From Spirochaetales bacterium (lineage in GTDB: Bacteria; Spirochaetota; GWE2-31-10; MWDO01), in contig JAFYAI010000087.1 of assembly GCA_017540815.1 (NCBI GenBank), forward strand, positions 1 through 53,739: a stretch of 53,739 bases of DNA, written 5' to 3'. The translations under genes were made by a program, and so were the position numbers. The notes below the pieces were generated by a model that saw only the letters and a program-made list of their open reading frames with translations, had not been told where the DNA came from and did not search any database. Positions 23,734 to 33,424 of this stretch are shown here, piece after piece. Each line of letters begins with the position of its first letter. Position 1 is the stretch's first letter.

Positions 23734-25185
23734 ATGGAAAATTTCACTCAAGAAGAGATAGAAGATCTTCTCTGTGACGCATACACTGATTTGCAAAATG
23801 GAAAAACACCTTTTGAAATCATTCAAGAAAATGATTCGGCACCAGATATTATATCACTTTACTTGGATAACAATATCATATCCATGGACGATTTGAATGA
23901 AGCATTTATTATTTTTATAAAACAGAACATTCAATCTATCCACAAAGAAAATAAAAGTATACTTGAAAAACAATATAATATACTTCAACAAATTAGATGG
24001 CAATATCAGGCATTTGACTCAATAATAGAAAAAACTAAAATAAAAAAGAATACAACGAAATTGGATAATTATTGTCTATCAACAAGAGATGATGTATTAA
24101 ATCAATTAATATCTTTTATTAATTCTGAGGAAATAAAAAACATATCTTATAAAGATAAAATAACATTATTTATAATGTATCAAGATTTTGATATAAATCT
24201 TAATGAAGAATTATATTTAAACATTATAAAACATCATTTCTTAGAGTTAAATAAATACATAAAATCTCTTTCTCTTAATGGAAAAGGAAATGGTGATTTT
24301 ATTAGGGCTTGTGGTTTTATGCTAATATATTTAAGGCAACAACATTTAGAACCGTGGATAGTTATTCAACCATTCCTTGATACAATAAGAAATATAAATG
24401 ATTATCATGATTATTATCTCATTAATCGAGAAAATGAAGAATTTAAAATTACACCCTATGAAAAGTATAATTATACTGAACCGCAGATAAAAAGAGAAAA
24501 TTTTATAGAAAACATAGTTATGATGTTGTTCAAATTTATTCAAGACATAAACGAATACTATGATGATAATGCACAAAAAAAACTTCGGAAAGAAATAGCT
24601 CTTTATATTGCGAAAAAATTAAAAACATATAATGTCAAAAATCCAACATCTAATCGACCTTGTATACCAAAAGACTGTATATATTACATTAAGAATTATT
24701 GGAATCCAACATTTAATGAACCTAATCCGATATGGAGATTAGCTTATATCCGTGCATTGAAAATCTTAGCCGTTAATGTTGAAACATGCCATGATCGAGA
24801 CAATAAAAAGACCATAATAGGAATTCTAAAACAATATTCTGAAAAAGAACAATGGGATCTGGCTAAAACAGAAGCGGAAAACACAATCGATGCTCTATCA
24901 AATATTAAAACAGGAATAAAAGAAGGGAATAGTCGAAAAATGATATTACTGTCTCTTTTGGAATTTAAACGAGCTATGATATTATCTTGCGAAAAACATT
25001 ATTTTTATAGACATTCTTATTATGATGAGTGTTCTCAACTTATAGAAAAAGATAATCATTTCGATCAATATTATTACCAATTTTATGAAGAAGAAATCTC
25101 AAAAATTATTTCTGGTTCATATCCTGTGAATAGCTTAAAATCTTATATTCGTTGTGAATTTCATACAAAGAAAAGCATTATCTAA
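23734..25185 (+). CDS. Orphan AT-rich protein of unknown function
   Basis: The 483-residue protein is largely helical with many Ile, Lys, Asn and Tyr; I recognise no domain, signal peptide or membrane segment, so it is probably cytoplasmic. The N-terminal 60 residues contain two short acidic helical motifs (FTQEEIEDLLCDAYTDLQNG and DSAPDIISLYLDNNIISMDD). Base composition is much more AT-rich than flanking zapA and clpC, which suggests horizontal transfer. It has a strong ribosome site, its own promoter with long leader, and its own terminator, so it is a self-contained unit between two core blocks. Confidence 0.75.
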   Translation: MENFTQEEIEDLLCDAYTDLQNGKTPFEIIQENDSAPDIISLYLDNNIISMDDLNEAFIIFIKQNIQSIHKENKSILEKQYNILQQIRWQYQAFDSIIEKTKIKKNTTKLDNYCLSTRDDVLNQLISFINSEEIKNISYKDKITLFIMYQDFDINLNEELYLNIIKHHFLELNKYIKSLSLNGKGNGDFIRACGFMLIYLRQQHLEPWIVIQPFLDTIRNINDYHDYYLINRENEEFKITPYEKYNYTEPQIKRENFIENIVMMLFKFIQDINEYYDDNAQKKLRKEIALYIAKKLKTYNVKNPTSNRPCIPKDCIYYIKNYWNPTFNEPNPIWRLAYIRALKILAVNVETCHDRDNKKTIIGILKQYSEKEQWDLAKTEAENTIDALSNIKTGIKEGNSRKMILLSLLEFKRAMILSCEKHYFYRHSYYDECSQLIEKDNHFDQYYYQFYEEEISKIISGSYPVNSLKSYIRCEFHTKKSII

Positions 25186-25224
25186 AAAATTAACCCCGAT
25201 GTTAAACATCGGGGTTAATTTTTT
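25184..25224. terminator. Bidirectional terminator after the orphan gene
   Basis: AAAAAATTAACCCCGATG-ttaaa-CATCGGGGTTAATTTTTT. Confidence 0.92.
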
Positions 25225-25295
25225 ATTCTAATATTTAGTAGACATAATACCAATTTTCGGCGTTTTGTAAAGAATGCCGAAAACATTCCTTACAC

Positions 25296-25325
25296 AATAA
25301 AACCCTGCGTAAGCAGGGCTTTATT
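25296..25325 (-). terminator. Terminator of the clpC transcript
   Basis: On the minus strand AATAAAGCCCTGC-ttac-GCAGGGTTTTATT, 5 nt past the clpC stop codon. Confidence 0.8.
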
Positions 25326-25330
25326 GCGCA

Positions 25331-27814
25331 TTAATTCTCCGTCAATGGGAACTTACTCAGTTCCGCGTCAGCAACTTCAAAGAACAAGTCATCATTCTGC
25401 ACCTGAACAACTATCGTATCACCGTCTTTAATGCGACCCTCAAGCATCTCAACGGCAATCCTGTCCGCAATATCTTTCTGCATAGCACGCCGCAATGTCC
25501 TCGCTCCGTATCGCTTATCATAATACTTCTCAATAATAAATGACTTGGCATCATTAGACAGAGTGATACCAATGTGATGCTCTGCCAGATTATCGCAGAC
25601 CTCTCTAAACTGAATATCGATAACACCTTTGAGATCTTCTTCGGTAAGAGGGCGGAATACGATAATATCATCGACACGGTTAATAAACTCAGGATTAAAG
25701 AATTTCTTAACCTCACTCATAACATTTGTCTTGATGTCGTTATATTCACTCGACTCATCAGGAGTCTCAAACCCTATACTCACCTCTTTAGTGATCTGCT
25801 TAGCACCGATATTGCTCGTCATGATAATGATCGTATTGCGGAATGACACTACATGACCGAGATTATCGGCAAGCTCGCCCTCTTCAAGTATCTGCAGCAA
25901 CATGTTGAACACATCCGGATGAGCCTTCTCCACTTCGTCAAGCAGCACAACGGAGTAAGGCTGCCGGCGGATCTTCTCAGTAAGCATACCGCCTTCTTCG
26001 TAGCCGACATATCCCGGAGGCGATCCGACGAGGCGGCTTACATTATGTTTCTCCATATAGTCAGACATATCGACACGCACAAGAGCATTCTCACTGCCGT
26101 ATATCAGCTCCGCCAATGACTTAGCCAGCTCAGTCTTACCGACTCCTGTCGGTCCTAAGAATATAAATGATCCGGTCGGACGCTTCTTCGATGCAAGTCC
26201 GAGTCTGGAACGACGCACAGCAGAACTGATAGTCGCTATCGCTTCATCCTGACCAACGATCCTCTTGTGCAGCTCATCTTCGATGTGGAGCAGACGCTTG
26301 CCTTCCGGTTCACTGATCCTCGATAGAGGTATCTTGGTAATCTCCGATACGACTTCCAATATCGTGTCTTCCGTTACTACCATCTGAGCCGTCGGTGACT
26401 CGGCTGAGTTTAGATATTCTTCACGCTCTTTGCGTATTTCATTGATCTGTTTCTTAATAACAGCACATTCCTCGAATGCTTCTTCTTTCTTAAGCCTATC
26501 CAACTCGGCTTTCAGTTCTTCAATGCGTTTCTCCATCTCTGCAACTTGCTGCGGTTTAGCCGTATTGGAGAGTTTAAGTTTAGCTCCTGCTTCATCAATG
26601 ACATCGATCGCTTTATCCGGCAGAAATCTGTCAGAGATATATCGCTGACTGAGTTCAGCTGCCAACTTGAAACATTCTTCCTTATATATAACGCCGTGAT
26701 GAGCCTCGTAGAGATGACCAATACCTTTGAGGATCTCAGTCGTCGTAGCAACATCAGGCTCGCCGATGATGATCGGTTGAAATCTACGCTCCAATGCGGC
26801 ATCACGCTCGATATATTTTTTATATTCGTTAAGAGTAGTCGCACCAATACACTGCAGCTCACCGCGTGACAGTGCCGGCTTGAACATATTGGACACATCC
26901 ATCGTGCCTTCGGCGGATCCGGCTCCGATAATCGTATGCAGCTCATCAATGAACAAGATGATATTACCGCTCTCACGGACTTCTTTCATCAGTTTCTTCA
27001 TTCGATCCTCAAACTCGCCGCGATACTTCGTTCCGGCAACGATCTGTGCAAAGTCAAGACTTATCAACCGCTTACCCATAAGACAGTCCGGAACATTCCC
27101 TGTTACTATTCGCTGTGCCAACCCCTCGGCGATAGCCGTTTTGCCGACACCCGGCTCACCAATCAAAACAGGATTATTCTTAGTGCGTCGGGCAAGTATC
27201 TGCGTCAGCCGCTTGATCTCTTCATCACGACCAACAACTTTGTCAAGTTTATCCTTGCGGGCAAGCATAGTCAGATCTCTGCCGTATTCATCTGTATATG
27301 GAGTCTTGCGGTTAGATGTCTGTATCGTCTTAGTTTTGTCACTGCTGATGCCAGCCATAACAGGGATCTTGCCTTCTCTGATCACTCCCTGCAGTGCATC
27401 TCTGTATCTGTCTGCTGTCACTTTATACGCTGCAAGTATCTCTCCGACACAAGAGTCATCACACTGCATACAGCCAAGCACAAGGTGTGCTGTCCCGACA
27501 AAGCTATGCCCCATATTGATGGCTTCTTTGGCAGCAATACCCAACGCCTCCTCAGTTGCCTCAGACGGAACTACATCGCCCAAGTGTGGCGGCATATCAT
27601 TGGCGTGTAGGTGTGCCTCTGTATCATTAATAAGTCTATCGATCTTAAGATTGAGAGCCTCTAAAGCCCTTATAGACGCACCTTCATTAAGACGCAGGAC
27701 CGCAAGGAACAGATGCTCCGGTAGAATACGACCACTGTTATATTTCTTCGCCTCAATCTGCGATAGCTCCTTCAATACCTTATTTGCTCTGTTAGTATAT
27801 CCTCTGCTGCCCAT
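25331..27814 (-). CDS. clpC: ATP-dependent Clp protease ATP-binding subunit ClpC
   Basis: The 827-residue protein has the double Clp N-domain (residues about 1-150), AAA module 1 (GEPGVGKTA near 208, [16 protein letters not shown]), a middle coiled segment with a UVR-like motif ([20 protein letters not shown]) typical of ClpC, and AAA module 2 (GPTGVGKTE near 555, [15 protein letters not shown]). It unfolds substrates for ClpP, which is not in this window. GGGAGC precedes the ATG. The gene is 12 nt downstream of a McsB-like gene, as in the Firmicute ctsR-mcsA-mcsB-clpC operon, although ctsR and mcsA are absent here. Confidence 0.97.
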   Translation of the reverse strand: MGSRGYTNRANKVLKELSQIEAKKYNSGRILPEHLFLAVLRLNEGASIRALEALNLKIDRLINDTEAHLHANDMPPHLGDVVPSEATEEALGIAAKEAINMGHSFVGTAHLVLGCMQCDDSCVGEILAAYKVTADRYRDALQGVIREGKIPVMAGISSDKTKTIQTSNRKTPYTDEYGRDLTMLARKDKLDKVVGRDEEIKRLTQILARRTKNNPVLIGEPGVGKTAIAEGLAQRIVTGNVPDCLMGKRLISLDFAQIVAGTKYRGEFEDRMKKLMKEVRESGNIILFIDELHTIIGAGSAEGTMDVSNMFKPALSRGELQCIGATTLNEYKKYIERDAALERRFQPIIIGEPDVATTTEILKGIGHLYEAHHGVIYKEECFKLAAELSQRYISDRFLPDKAIDVIDEAGAKLKLSNTAKPQQVAEMEKRIEELKAELDRLKKEEAFEECAVIKKQINEIRKEREEYLNSAESPTAQMVVTEDTILEVVSEITKIPLSRISEPEGKRLLHIEDELHKRIVGQDEAIATISSAVRRSRLGLASKKRPTGSFIFLGPTGVGKTELAKSLAELIYGSENALVRVDMSDYMEKHNVSRLVGSPPGYVGYEEGGMLTEKIRRQPYSVVLLDEVEKAHPDVFNMLLQILEEGELADNLGHVVSFRNTIIIMTSNIGAKQITKEVSIGFETPDESSEYNDIKTNVMSEVKKFFNPEFINRVDDIIVFRPLTEEDLKGVIDIQFREVCDNLAEHHIGITLSNDAKSFIIEKYYDKRYGARTLRRAMQKDIADRIAVEMLEGRIKDGDTIVVQVQNDDLFFEVADAELSKFPLTEN

Positions 27815-27826
27815 GACTGCTCCCGA

Positions 27827-28828
27827 TTATGATTCTCTGACTTTTTTCAGATATGTTTTGATTATCTCGGCACGGCATTCTGCGATGTCATCACATTTAC
27901 CGAAGTGCTGTGCTGCGATAACACCGTCGAAAATACTCAGCATAAGATCACAGACTGTTACTTTGGGCAGTTTGGCTGTGCTGTACTCAAGAATACGCAG
28001 ACGCAGCCCTGTCAAAATGTCATCAAGCATATTGAACGCTTCATTAAAAGTCAAGCTCTTGCTGAACTTAAGAATGCCGAAACTTCTCAATATCTTATCG
28101 TCAAATCTCTGCTTATTCTTATTGTAAAATTTGATTAATTCCCGATTTTCCATATCGATAAATGTGCCTATCCCGGCAGAGAACTCGCTGATCAGTTCAT
28201 CCTCGGACAGTCCATACTGCCGCTCTGACGCTATCCTAATGAAACTTATCTCTTTATCATTCATCATCAGTTTGTCCATGCGATAACCGCGCTCTTTCAT
28301 CTGAGAGACGAATCTCTCATCGGCGATGACTTTCAGTCCTATGCCGTGTATCATAGATGACAGCGTAATACCCAATCCGGCACGCTCAAGACTCGGCGAC
28401 AGATACCCATATCGAAGATCAGCCTGATACGGCAGAGACTCCCCGATACACTCCACGACTTTGGCAGTCTCTCGATACACTTCGTCAAAATGCTGACTTC
28501 TGGACAAACACACTCTGAATGTCAGATGATCATCTCGGCACATAATGACATATATATCAGCCGGCAGTACTTTATTGCCTGTAATGTGCAGGACAGGATA
28601 ATCATCCTTCATCATAAATCCATACAAAATATTGAAATAATCCCGATTAGCCATCAATACAGGCCGCTCCAGCAGCTGACATTTGTAGCCGGCATCACTT
28701 ACGACCTTAATAACTGACTGAGTCAACTCTTTCTTCTCATCTTCGCTCATTGATGCGACGAAAGGATATTTCTTCACATTGCGGACGATCTGAATATTGC
28801 TGAAAAATTTTATATTATCTTCATCCAT
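27827..28828 (-). CDS. McsB-like protein, probable inactive arginine kinase
   Basis: This 333-residue protein aligns from end to end with McsB (protein arginine kinase) by eye: [13 protein letters not shown] (residues 11-23) matches SSRIRLARN, CRDDH (97-101) matches [20 protein letters not shown] (139-153) matches RGYLTSCPTNVGTG, and [12 protein letters not shown] matches EDRVYRSYGVL. The catalytic and ATP-binding residues are lost: both arginines of SSRIR become N and Q, NEEDH becomes CRDDH, the Cys of CPT becomes Ser, and the Arg after the CPT loop is gone. So it is likely a pseudokinase kept as a ClpC partner or adaptor. It is cotranscribed with clpC (12-nt gap). Confidence 0.78.
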   Translation of the reverse strand: MDEDNIKFFSNIQIVRNVKKYPFVASMSEDEKKELTQSVIKVVSDAGYKCQLLERPVLMANRDYFNILYGFMMKDDYPVLHITGNKVLPADIYVIMCRDDHLTFRVCLSRSQHFDEVYRETAKVVECIGESLPYQADLRYGYLSPSLERAGLGITLSSMIHGIGLKVIADERFVSQMKERGYRMDKLMMNDKEISFIRIASERQYGLSEDELISEFSAGIGTFIDMENRELIKFYNKNKQRFDDKILRSFGILKFSKSLTFNEAFNMLDDILTGLRLRILEYSTAKLPKVTVCDLMLSIFDGVIAAQHFGKCDDIAECRAEIIKTYLKKVRES

Positions 28829-28845
28829 AATAAATGATTCCTTTC

Positions 28846-28893
28846 AACAGTTAAAAAAAATCCGTAACTTGTTACGGATTTTTTTTAACTGTT
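28846..28893. terminator. 23-bp palindromic terminator
   Basis: AACAGTTAAAAAAAATCCGT and its complement pair perfectly around a 2-nt centre. It ends the GH57 transcript (stop at 28901) and isolates it from the McsB-like/clpC operon. Confidence 0.9.
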
Positions 28894-28900
28894 TATAAAC

Positions 28901-30505
28901 TTATATTCCGTGATGATAAGTATGCTCATCAGAGTATGCCATATAATCAATCTCCTGAAAGATCGTATCTCGCCACTCACATTCGTGGAGATAGTTCTCC
29001 GGCACACCGCCTCTGCCAAGCATATCATACATCTCATTAAACCGAGTAATATGAGACTTAACCTTGCGGACTGCGTATTCTACAGTCGTCCCTGTCGTCA
29101 TAATAAATGCCCAGCAAGAGGTCTGTGCTATAAGCAACTCACGAGCCATCTGATTAAGCACACGACGCAGATACGGATCCTGCGTATTAGGATATTTATT
29201 AGCCAACTCTGTCATCCTGTCTGCACATTCATGATAGTGCTTATATATCCAATCATTGCCGTTATTGAGCCATACTTCCAGATAGCCCTTGTTACCCCAA
29301 GTAGACATAGACGGTGTAGACACCTGATTGACATTATACTTCTTCAGATACTCTGACGGAGTGATCATATCCAATTCCGGCGAATCGTATATCTCACGAC
29401 AGAGGTTATTGATGAAGTCCGGTCCCTCATACCACCAGTGACCAAACAACTCAGCATCATACGGAGCAACGATGATAGGATCTCGATCCATCAATGTGCA
29501 CAGATACTCGACCTGCTTCTCCCGATTAAATCTAAAGTTGCCGGCATGAGACTTGGTTTTCTCATAAGCATTGTGAGGATTATACGGCTGCTTCTCCACA
29601 TTGCGACCGGTGATGCGGTAATACTTGAATCCGGTCATCGTCCTAATGCCGTCACTGTGTATATAAGGTCCTATATAATCAAGCGGCAGGTCAAATCCAA
29701 TATCCCGATAAAACTCTCGGTAATCACCATCTCCCGGATATCCCTCCTGAGCAGACCATACCTGCTTGCTAGAGTCAACATCTCGACCGAATGCAGCAAC
29801 ACCGTTGCGGCAGTAAAGAGGTGCGAAGATACCGTATTTCGGACGCTTCTCTGCGTAAAGTATACCGTGTGTATCTACGAAGAAATACTTGATCCCCCAC
29901 TGCTTCAGAACACCTTCCAAGCCGGGGTAGTATGCACATTCTGCGTTCCATATACCTTTGGGACTGCACCCGAAATGTTTCTGATAATTCTTAACAGCAG
30001 TCTCGATCTGAGCATTAACCGCATTGCGGTTGACATTCATCAGCGGCATCATACCGTGAGTTGCTCCGCATGTAACGATCTCGATCTTGCCCATATCTTG
30101 GAATTTTTTGAATCCATTAATGAGGTTTTTGCCGTATTTATTGACGAACACATCGTAAACATTTCGCAGTTTCGACGCATACATCTGTGCCGTCTGATAA
30201 AACTCGGTATTCTTGGTTCGCTCCAACTCTTTGTCTGACAGTTCAATGAGTTTATTGAGATTAGCGACGAACCGATCCTGCAGCAGAGGATCACTGAACA
30301 TCTCACACAAAGGCGGTGTGATCGTCATCGTGATTCTGAAATCAATGTTGTCATTGACAAGACTCTCGAAGACATTCAGCAAAGGAACATAAGTCTCAAT
30401 GATCGCTTCGTAGAACCAGCCCTCTTCCAAAAATGAATCATATTCAGGATGCCTGATAAAAGGCAAATGAGCATGCAGCTGCAAGCATATATATCCGTGT
30501 GCCAT
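28901..30505 (-). CDS. GH57 family alpha-glucan branching enzyme-like protein (DUF1957)
   Basis: The 534-residue protein starts GYICLQLHAHLPFIRHPEYD, a GH57 N-terminal motif with catalytic-fold histidines. The predicted nucleophile Glu is in GIWNAECAYYPGLE and the acid Asp in PYDAELFGHWWYEGP. The C-terminal helical part (about 410-530) is the DUF1957 region. Enzymes of this type make alpha-1,6 branches in glycogen. AAGGAG precedes the ATG. The DUF4912 gene lies immediately upstream but is separated by its own terminator. Length is normal and no defect is visible. Confidence 0.93.
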   Translation of the reverse strand: MAHGYICLQLHAHLPFIRHPEYDSFLEEGWFYEAIIETYVPLLNVFESLVNDNIDFRITMTITPPLCEMFSDPLLQDRFVANLNKLIELSDKELERTKNTEFYQTAQMYASKLRNVYDVFVNKYGKNLINGFKKFQDMGKIEIVTCGATHGMMPLMNVNRNAVNAQIETAVKNYQKHFGCSPKGIWNAECAYYPGLEGVLKQWGIKYFFVDTHGILYAEKRPKYGIFAPLYCRNGVAAFGRDVDSSKQVWSAQEGYPGDGDYREFYRDIGFDLPLDYIGPYIHSDGIRTMTGFKYYRITGRNVEKQPYNPHNAYEKTKSHAGNFRFNREKQVEYLCTLMDRDPIIVAPYDAELFGHWWYEGPDFINNLCREIYDSPELDMITPSEYLKKYNVNQVSTPSMSTWGNKGYLEVWLNNGNDWIYKHYHECADRMTELANKYPNTQDPYLRRVLNQMARELLIAQTSCWAFIMTTGTTVEYAVRKVKSHITRFNEMYDMLGRGGVPENYLHECEWRDTIFQEIDYMAYSDEHTYHHGI

Positions 30506-30563
30506 TCCTACTCCTTGTTTATTGTTTAGGATTTTACGGTTTTCTCTTCGATTATACTTTACA

Positions 30564-30604
30564 ACATTTTTATCAAATTTCCAAAGGAAATTTGATAAAA
30601 ATGT
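30564..30604. terminator. 19-bp palindromic terminator
   Basis: ACATTTTTATCAAATTTCC-aaa-GGAAATTTGATAAAAATGT, just past the DUF4912 gene stop on the minus strand. Confidence 0.85.
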
Positions 30605-30630
30605 ATTTTATGAATTTTATTGAATTTTTT

Positions 30631-31476
30631 TTATTTGGAGAAACCGCTCATCGGAGAACTTGATGAACTTCCGGCAAACATTGAAGAAGACGATATAGCC
30701 GACAGAAGAGCTGATGTATTAGCTGCTGCATTTACATCCACATTCTTAGTAGACTCTACATTATTAGACAGGAACTTAACCATCTCCTGACTGCCGATCT
30801 GCTCAAACATCTGGTTAGCTCCGCTTGCCTGCAGGATCTTCTTGAACTGATCGTCTGTCATCATCCATTCTTCATCGACCTGATCGGAGACATCCTCTCG
30901 CGGAGTAGTCACGGCATTGGAACGCAGCACAGTAACGAAGTTACCATCCTGACCGATATAACCATAATCAGCGATGAAACTGTGATTAGGTGCCGGGAAT
31001 TTGATATACCAATTGCCTGCTTCGTTATTCAGCTGAATGTCAAAATATGAATCAGGGCTGTTTGCATCGACACTTACAGTGATGTCATACATTCGCAGGA
31101 CAGGTGTCTGTGCACCGAAATTTGCATTTCGCTTAGTCTGCTCTGATACTTCCCAATATGCAAATCCCCAGAACGGATCGCGAACCATCAATACTAACTT
31201 ATCTTTGCCATAAGACTGCGGCAGCTCAGGTGTATTCTGGAAGAAATCCTGTTTCTGCGGCTTAGGAGCTTCTGCAGGAGCGGCTGTTGTGCTGCTCGGA
31301 TTATCTGTCAATGTCTCCTTAACTTTCTCTGCTGTCTTGGAAACCTCTTCTGCTGCTAATATCAGTTTGATCAACTCGTCTTTAGTTGCTTTAGCAGGTG
31401 CATTTACTTTTTTGTCTTTTGCCAGAGCCTTCAACTCTGCAATCTTCATTTTTGCCAATTCATCCTTTTTAATCAT
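30631..31476 (-). CDS. DUF4912 protein with Rho-N-like N-terminal domain
   Basis: The start at 31476 is supported by AAGGAG; an ATG 78 nt upstream is in the same frame but has no site. The 281-residue protein begins with a short SAP/Rho-N-like helix pair (MIKKDELAKMKIAELKALAK), then an Ala/Pro/Thr linker, then the DUF4912 domain (LPQSYGKDKLVLMVRDPFWG, FAYWEVSE), followed by an Ala/Ser-rich C-terminus. DUF4912 proteins often neighbour GH57 glucan enzymes, and a carbohydrate-binding or regulatory role is suspected; not proven. The Rho-N-like part suggests nucleic-acid binding. Confidence 0.85.
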   Translation of the reverse strand: MIKKDELAKMKIAELKALAKDKKVNAPAKATKDELIKLILAAEEVSKTAEKVKETLTDNPSSTTAAPAEAPKPQKQDFFQNTPELPQSYGKDKLVLMVRDPFWGFAYWEVSEQTKRNANFGAQTPVLRMYDITVSVDANSPDSYFDIQLNNEAGNWYIKFPAPNHSFIADYGYIGQDGNFVTVLRSNAVTTPREDVSDQVDEEWMMTDDQFKKILQASGANQMFEQIGSQEMVKFLSNNVESTKNVDVNAAANTSALLSAISSSSMFAGSSSSSPMSGFSK

Positions 31477-31583
31477 TCTATACTCCTTGTCGTCATTGGT
31501 GCATCTCCGACGCAGCAATGATAAAAATACAATACAACTATCGTAATATAACAAAAAATTGTGAAAAAATCAAGTAAATTATG

Positions 31584-31662
31584 AATTATGAATTACCCAT
31601 TCACGAATTGTTTAATCACTTCGGCATCGGACTTGCCTTTGTGATACAGACCGATGACTGTC
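31584..31662. repeat. 79-bp duplication, copy A
   Basis: This segment matches 33346-33424 with four mismatches in the same orientation. Copy B is the 3' end of the patatin gene; copy A lies behind the AAA/PDDEXK_9 gene, so that gene is bracketed by the repeat. Confidence 0.9.
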
Positions 31663-31676
31663 GGAGTGAGGTTCAT
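31593..31676 (-). CDS. 27-residue reading frame copying the patatin C-terminus
   Basis: The ATG at 31676 overlaps the TGA of the AAA/PDDEXK_9 gene (ATGA) and AAAGGA lies just upstream, so coupled translation is possible. The peptide from TVIGLYHKGKSDAEV onward is nearly identical to the last 22 residues of the patatin protein. It may be a fragment left by the duplication rather than a working gene. Confidence 0.4.
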   Translation of the reverse strand: MNLTPTVIGLYHKGKSDAEVIKQFVNG

Positions 31677-33256
31677 TCCTTTATAAATTTCTCTATCCGA
31701 CATTGATGCTCTTTGTTCTCAGGATCGTAACTCACGCCGACAAGGAGAATGTCACCGCTGTAATGTTCCAATCCGACAAAGTATTGCTTAGACTTTATCT
31801 GATCAAGTGCCGTCTCGGCAGTGGCTTTTGCTGTATTTTTGAGTTCGATAATTATTGCCGGCACATTCGGCACGAATGGGATAAATGCAACATCCGCATA
31901 GCCTTTGCCTGTCGGCAGTTCGGTTACAATCGTATATTTTGACCGTGCATAGAAATATGAAAGCACAATCGCACTCTGGAAGCACGCTTCTTTATTGTAA
32001 GTCAGATTATTCATTACGACAGAATGTGCATTGTCAAGTGCAGCGGCTACCGCACTCTCGTCACATTCCAGCGTCGCTTCGAGAAGCTCCTCGGATGCGT
32101 TAATCATCTTCATAATATACGCATAGTCGGGCGATTCTTTAATTGCGATCACCCACTCGCAGCGAATCTCGTAATTGGGAATATAGCAGGACTTGGTTAC
32201 GCTGTCATAAGCAAGATAGCCAAGATGAATCAGATATGTAAACACATCATCTTTGCCTGCAAAATCAGTCATTGTATTCAAATAAGACATGACTTCGACT
32301 TTGACGCGTTTGCCGCCAAGCATTGCAACCACATCATCTTTAATGCCGTCGAAATTCATTAAGATATAGTCTTTTAACGCCTCGTAACTGCCGGTCTTTG
32401 CCCAATAATTGCCGTACTCACCGTCAAGCATCGCCGTCACGACTGCATTCGGATTATATATATCCATATCTTTGAGATGATAACCGTTAAACCAGCGGCG
32501 ACATTCTGCGAAGTCCATATTATACCGCTCGCACAGCGATCTCGTCTCGTCTTCGGTAAATCCTACAAACTCGGTCAGCGAACCTGCTCCAAGCATTGTA
32601 TATTCTTTGAAGTTATTGAGCTTACTCTGGATTTTGTCCCGCACAATCGGGAGAATGCCCGTCATATATGCAAGCATTATTGCAGGCAGGAGATTAGCAT
32701 TCTTAAACATACCGTTAAGGAACTGCAGATACTCGGCAAACTCATCTCTGCTGACTTTCTCCCGAACAAGCACATCGTACTCATCTATGATGATGATAAA
32801 CTGCTCTCCTGTCGCCTGATAAACCGCACCAATCATATCGGGCAAAGTCTGAGTGTCTCTAATCTCAACCATAGGAAATGCATCACGCAGCTCTGCGGCT
32901 ATTGCTTTAGTAAAAAACTTAACCGTGCTGTAACCGGATTCTTTATTGTTAAACATTCCGTTCATATCAATCATAATAACATTGCATTTGTTAAGATACT
33001 TCTCGAATGACGGATCTTTGCCGAATTTCAACTCGGCAAACAGAGAGCGAGAGTCTGCTCCTTTGGAATAATACGCAGCCATCATATTCTCAGCCATACT
33101 CTTGCCAAACCTGCGCGGACGACTGACGCAAAGCAGATTGCGATTTGTATTAATCATTTTATTAAGCACTGACAGCAGCATTGACTTGTCGATATATATT
33201 TCGCTTGCCAAATCTCTGGAAAAATTCACATTATTTGGATTTAAGTATATTCCCAT
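31673..33256 (-). CDS. AAA-ATPase-like protein with PD-(D/E)XK C-terminus (PDDEXK_9/DUF1703 type)
   Basis: The 527-residue protein begins with the family start (FSRDLASEIYIDKSMLLSVL), then a P-loop VSRPRRFGKSM near residue 48, and a Walker-B-like IIIIDEYDVL near residue 155. The C-terminal nuclease-like core is YADVAFIPF...PAIIELKNTAKATAETALDQI, with D, E-x-K and the trailing Gln intact. The family is common in Treponema and other gut anaerobes; its function is unknown. TATAAT and AAGGAG precede the ATG. The gene is bracketed by a 79-bp direct repeat derived from the neighbouring patatin gene, so it probably arrived or moved by recombination. Confidence 0.88.
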   Translation of the reverse strand: MGIYLNPNNVNFSRDLASEIYIDKSMLLSVLNKMINTNRNLLCVSRPRRFGKSMAENMMAAYYSKGADSRSLFAELKFGKDPSFEKYLNKCNVIMIDMNGMFNNKESGYSTVKFFTKAIAAELRDAFPMVEIRDTQTLPDMIGAVYQATGEQFIIIIDEYDVLVREKVSRDEFAEYLQFLNGMFKNANLLPAIMLAYMTGILPIVRDKIQSKLNNFKEYTMLGAGSLTEFVGFTEDETRSLCERYNMDFAECRRWFNGYHLKDMDIYNPNAVVTAMLDGEYGNYWAKTGSYEALKDYILMNFDGIKDDVVAMLGGKRVKVEVMSYLNTMTDFAGKDDVFTYLIHLGYLAYDSVTKSCYIPNYEIRCEWVIAIKESPDYAYIMKMINASEELLEATLECDESAVAAALDNAHSVVMNNLTYNKEACFQSAIVLSYFYARSKYTIVTELPTGKGYADVAFIPFVPNVPAIIIELKNTAKATAETALDQIKSKQYFVGLEHYSGDILLVGVSYDPENKEHQCRIEKFIKE

Positions 33257-33282
33257 AGTTGCTCCTTGGAGTAATTATAACA

Positions 33283-33320
33283 AAAAAAACAGAAAAATCA
33301 ATAGATATTTCTGTTTTTTT
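33283..33320. terminator. Terminator between patatin and AAA genes
   Basis: AAAAAAACAGAAA and TTTCTGTTTTTTT form the stem; it ends the patatin transcript on the minus strand. Confidence 0.75.
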
Positions 33321-33345
33321 TATATATTTACTACACATCCCCAAT

Positions 33346-33424
33346 AATTATGAATTACACATTCACGAATTGTTTAATCACCTCAGCATCGGACTTGCCT
33401 TTGTGATACAGACCGATGACAGTC
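33346..33424. repeat. 79-bp duplication, copy B (patatin 3' end)
   Basis: Matches 31584-31662 at 75 of 79 bases. It includes the last 22 codons of patatin, its stop codon and an AATTATGAATTAC tail. Confidence 0.9.

Noticed and set aside
26880..28127. 415-codon plus-strand frame opposite clpC
   Set aside because: Antisense shadow of clpC and the McsB-like gene; composition and lack of a ribosome site argue against a gene.
28846..28893. Inverted repeat as a transposon end
   Set aside because: A- and T-rich arms around a short GC stem right after a stop codon match a two-way terminator; many similar ones occur in the window.
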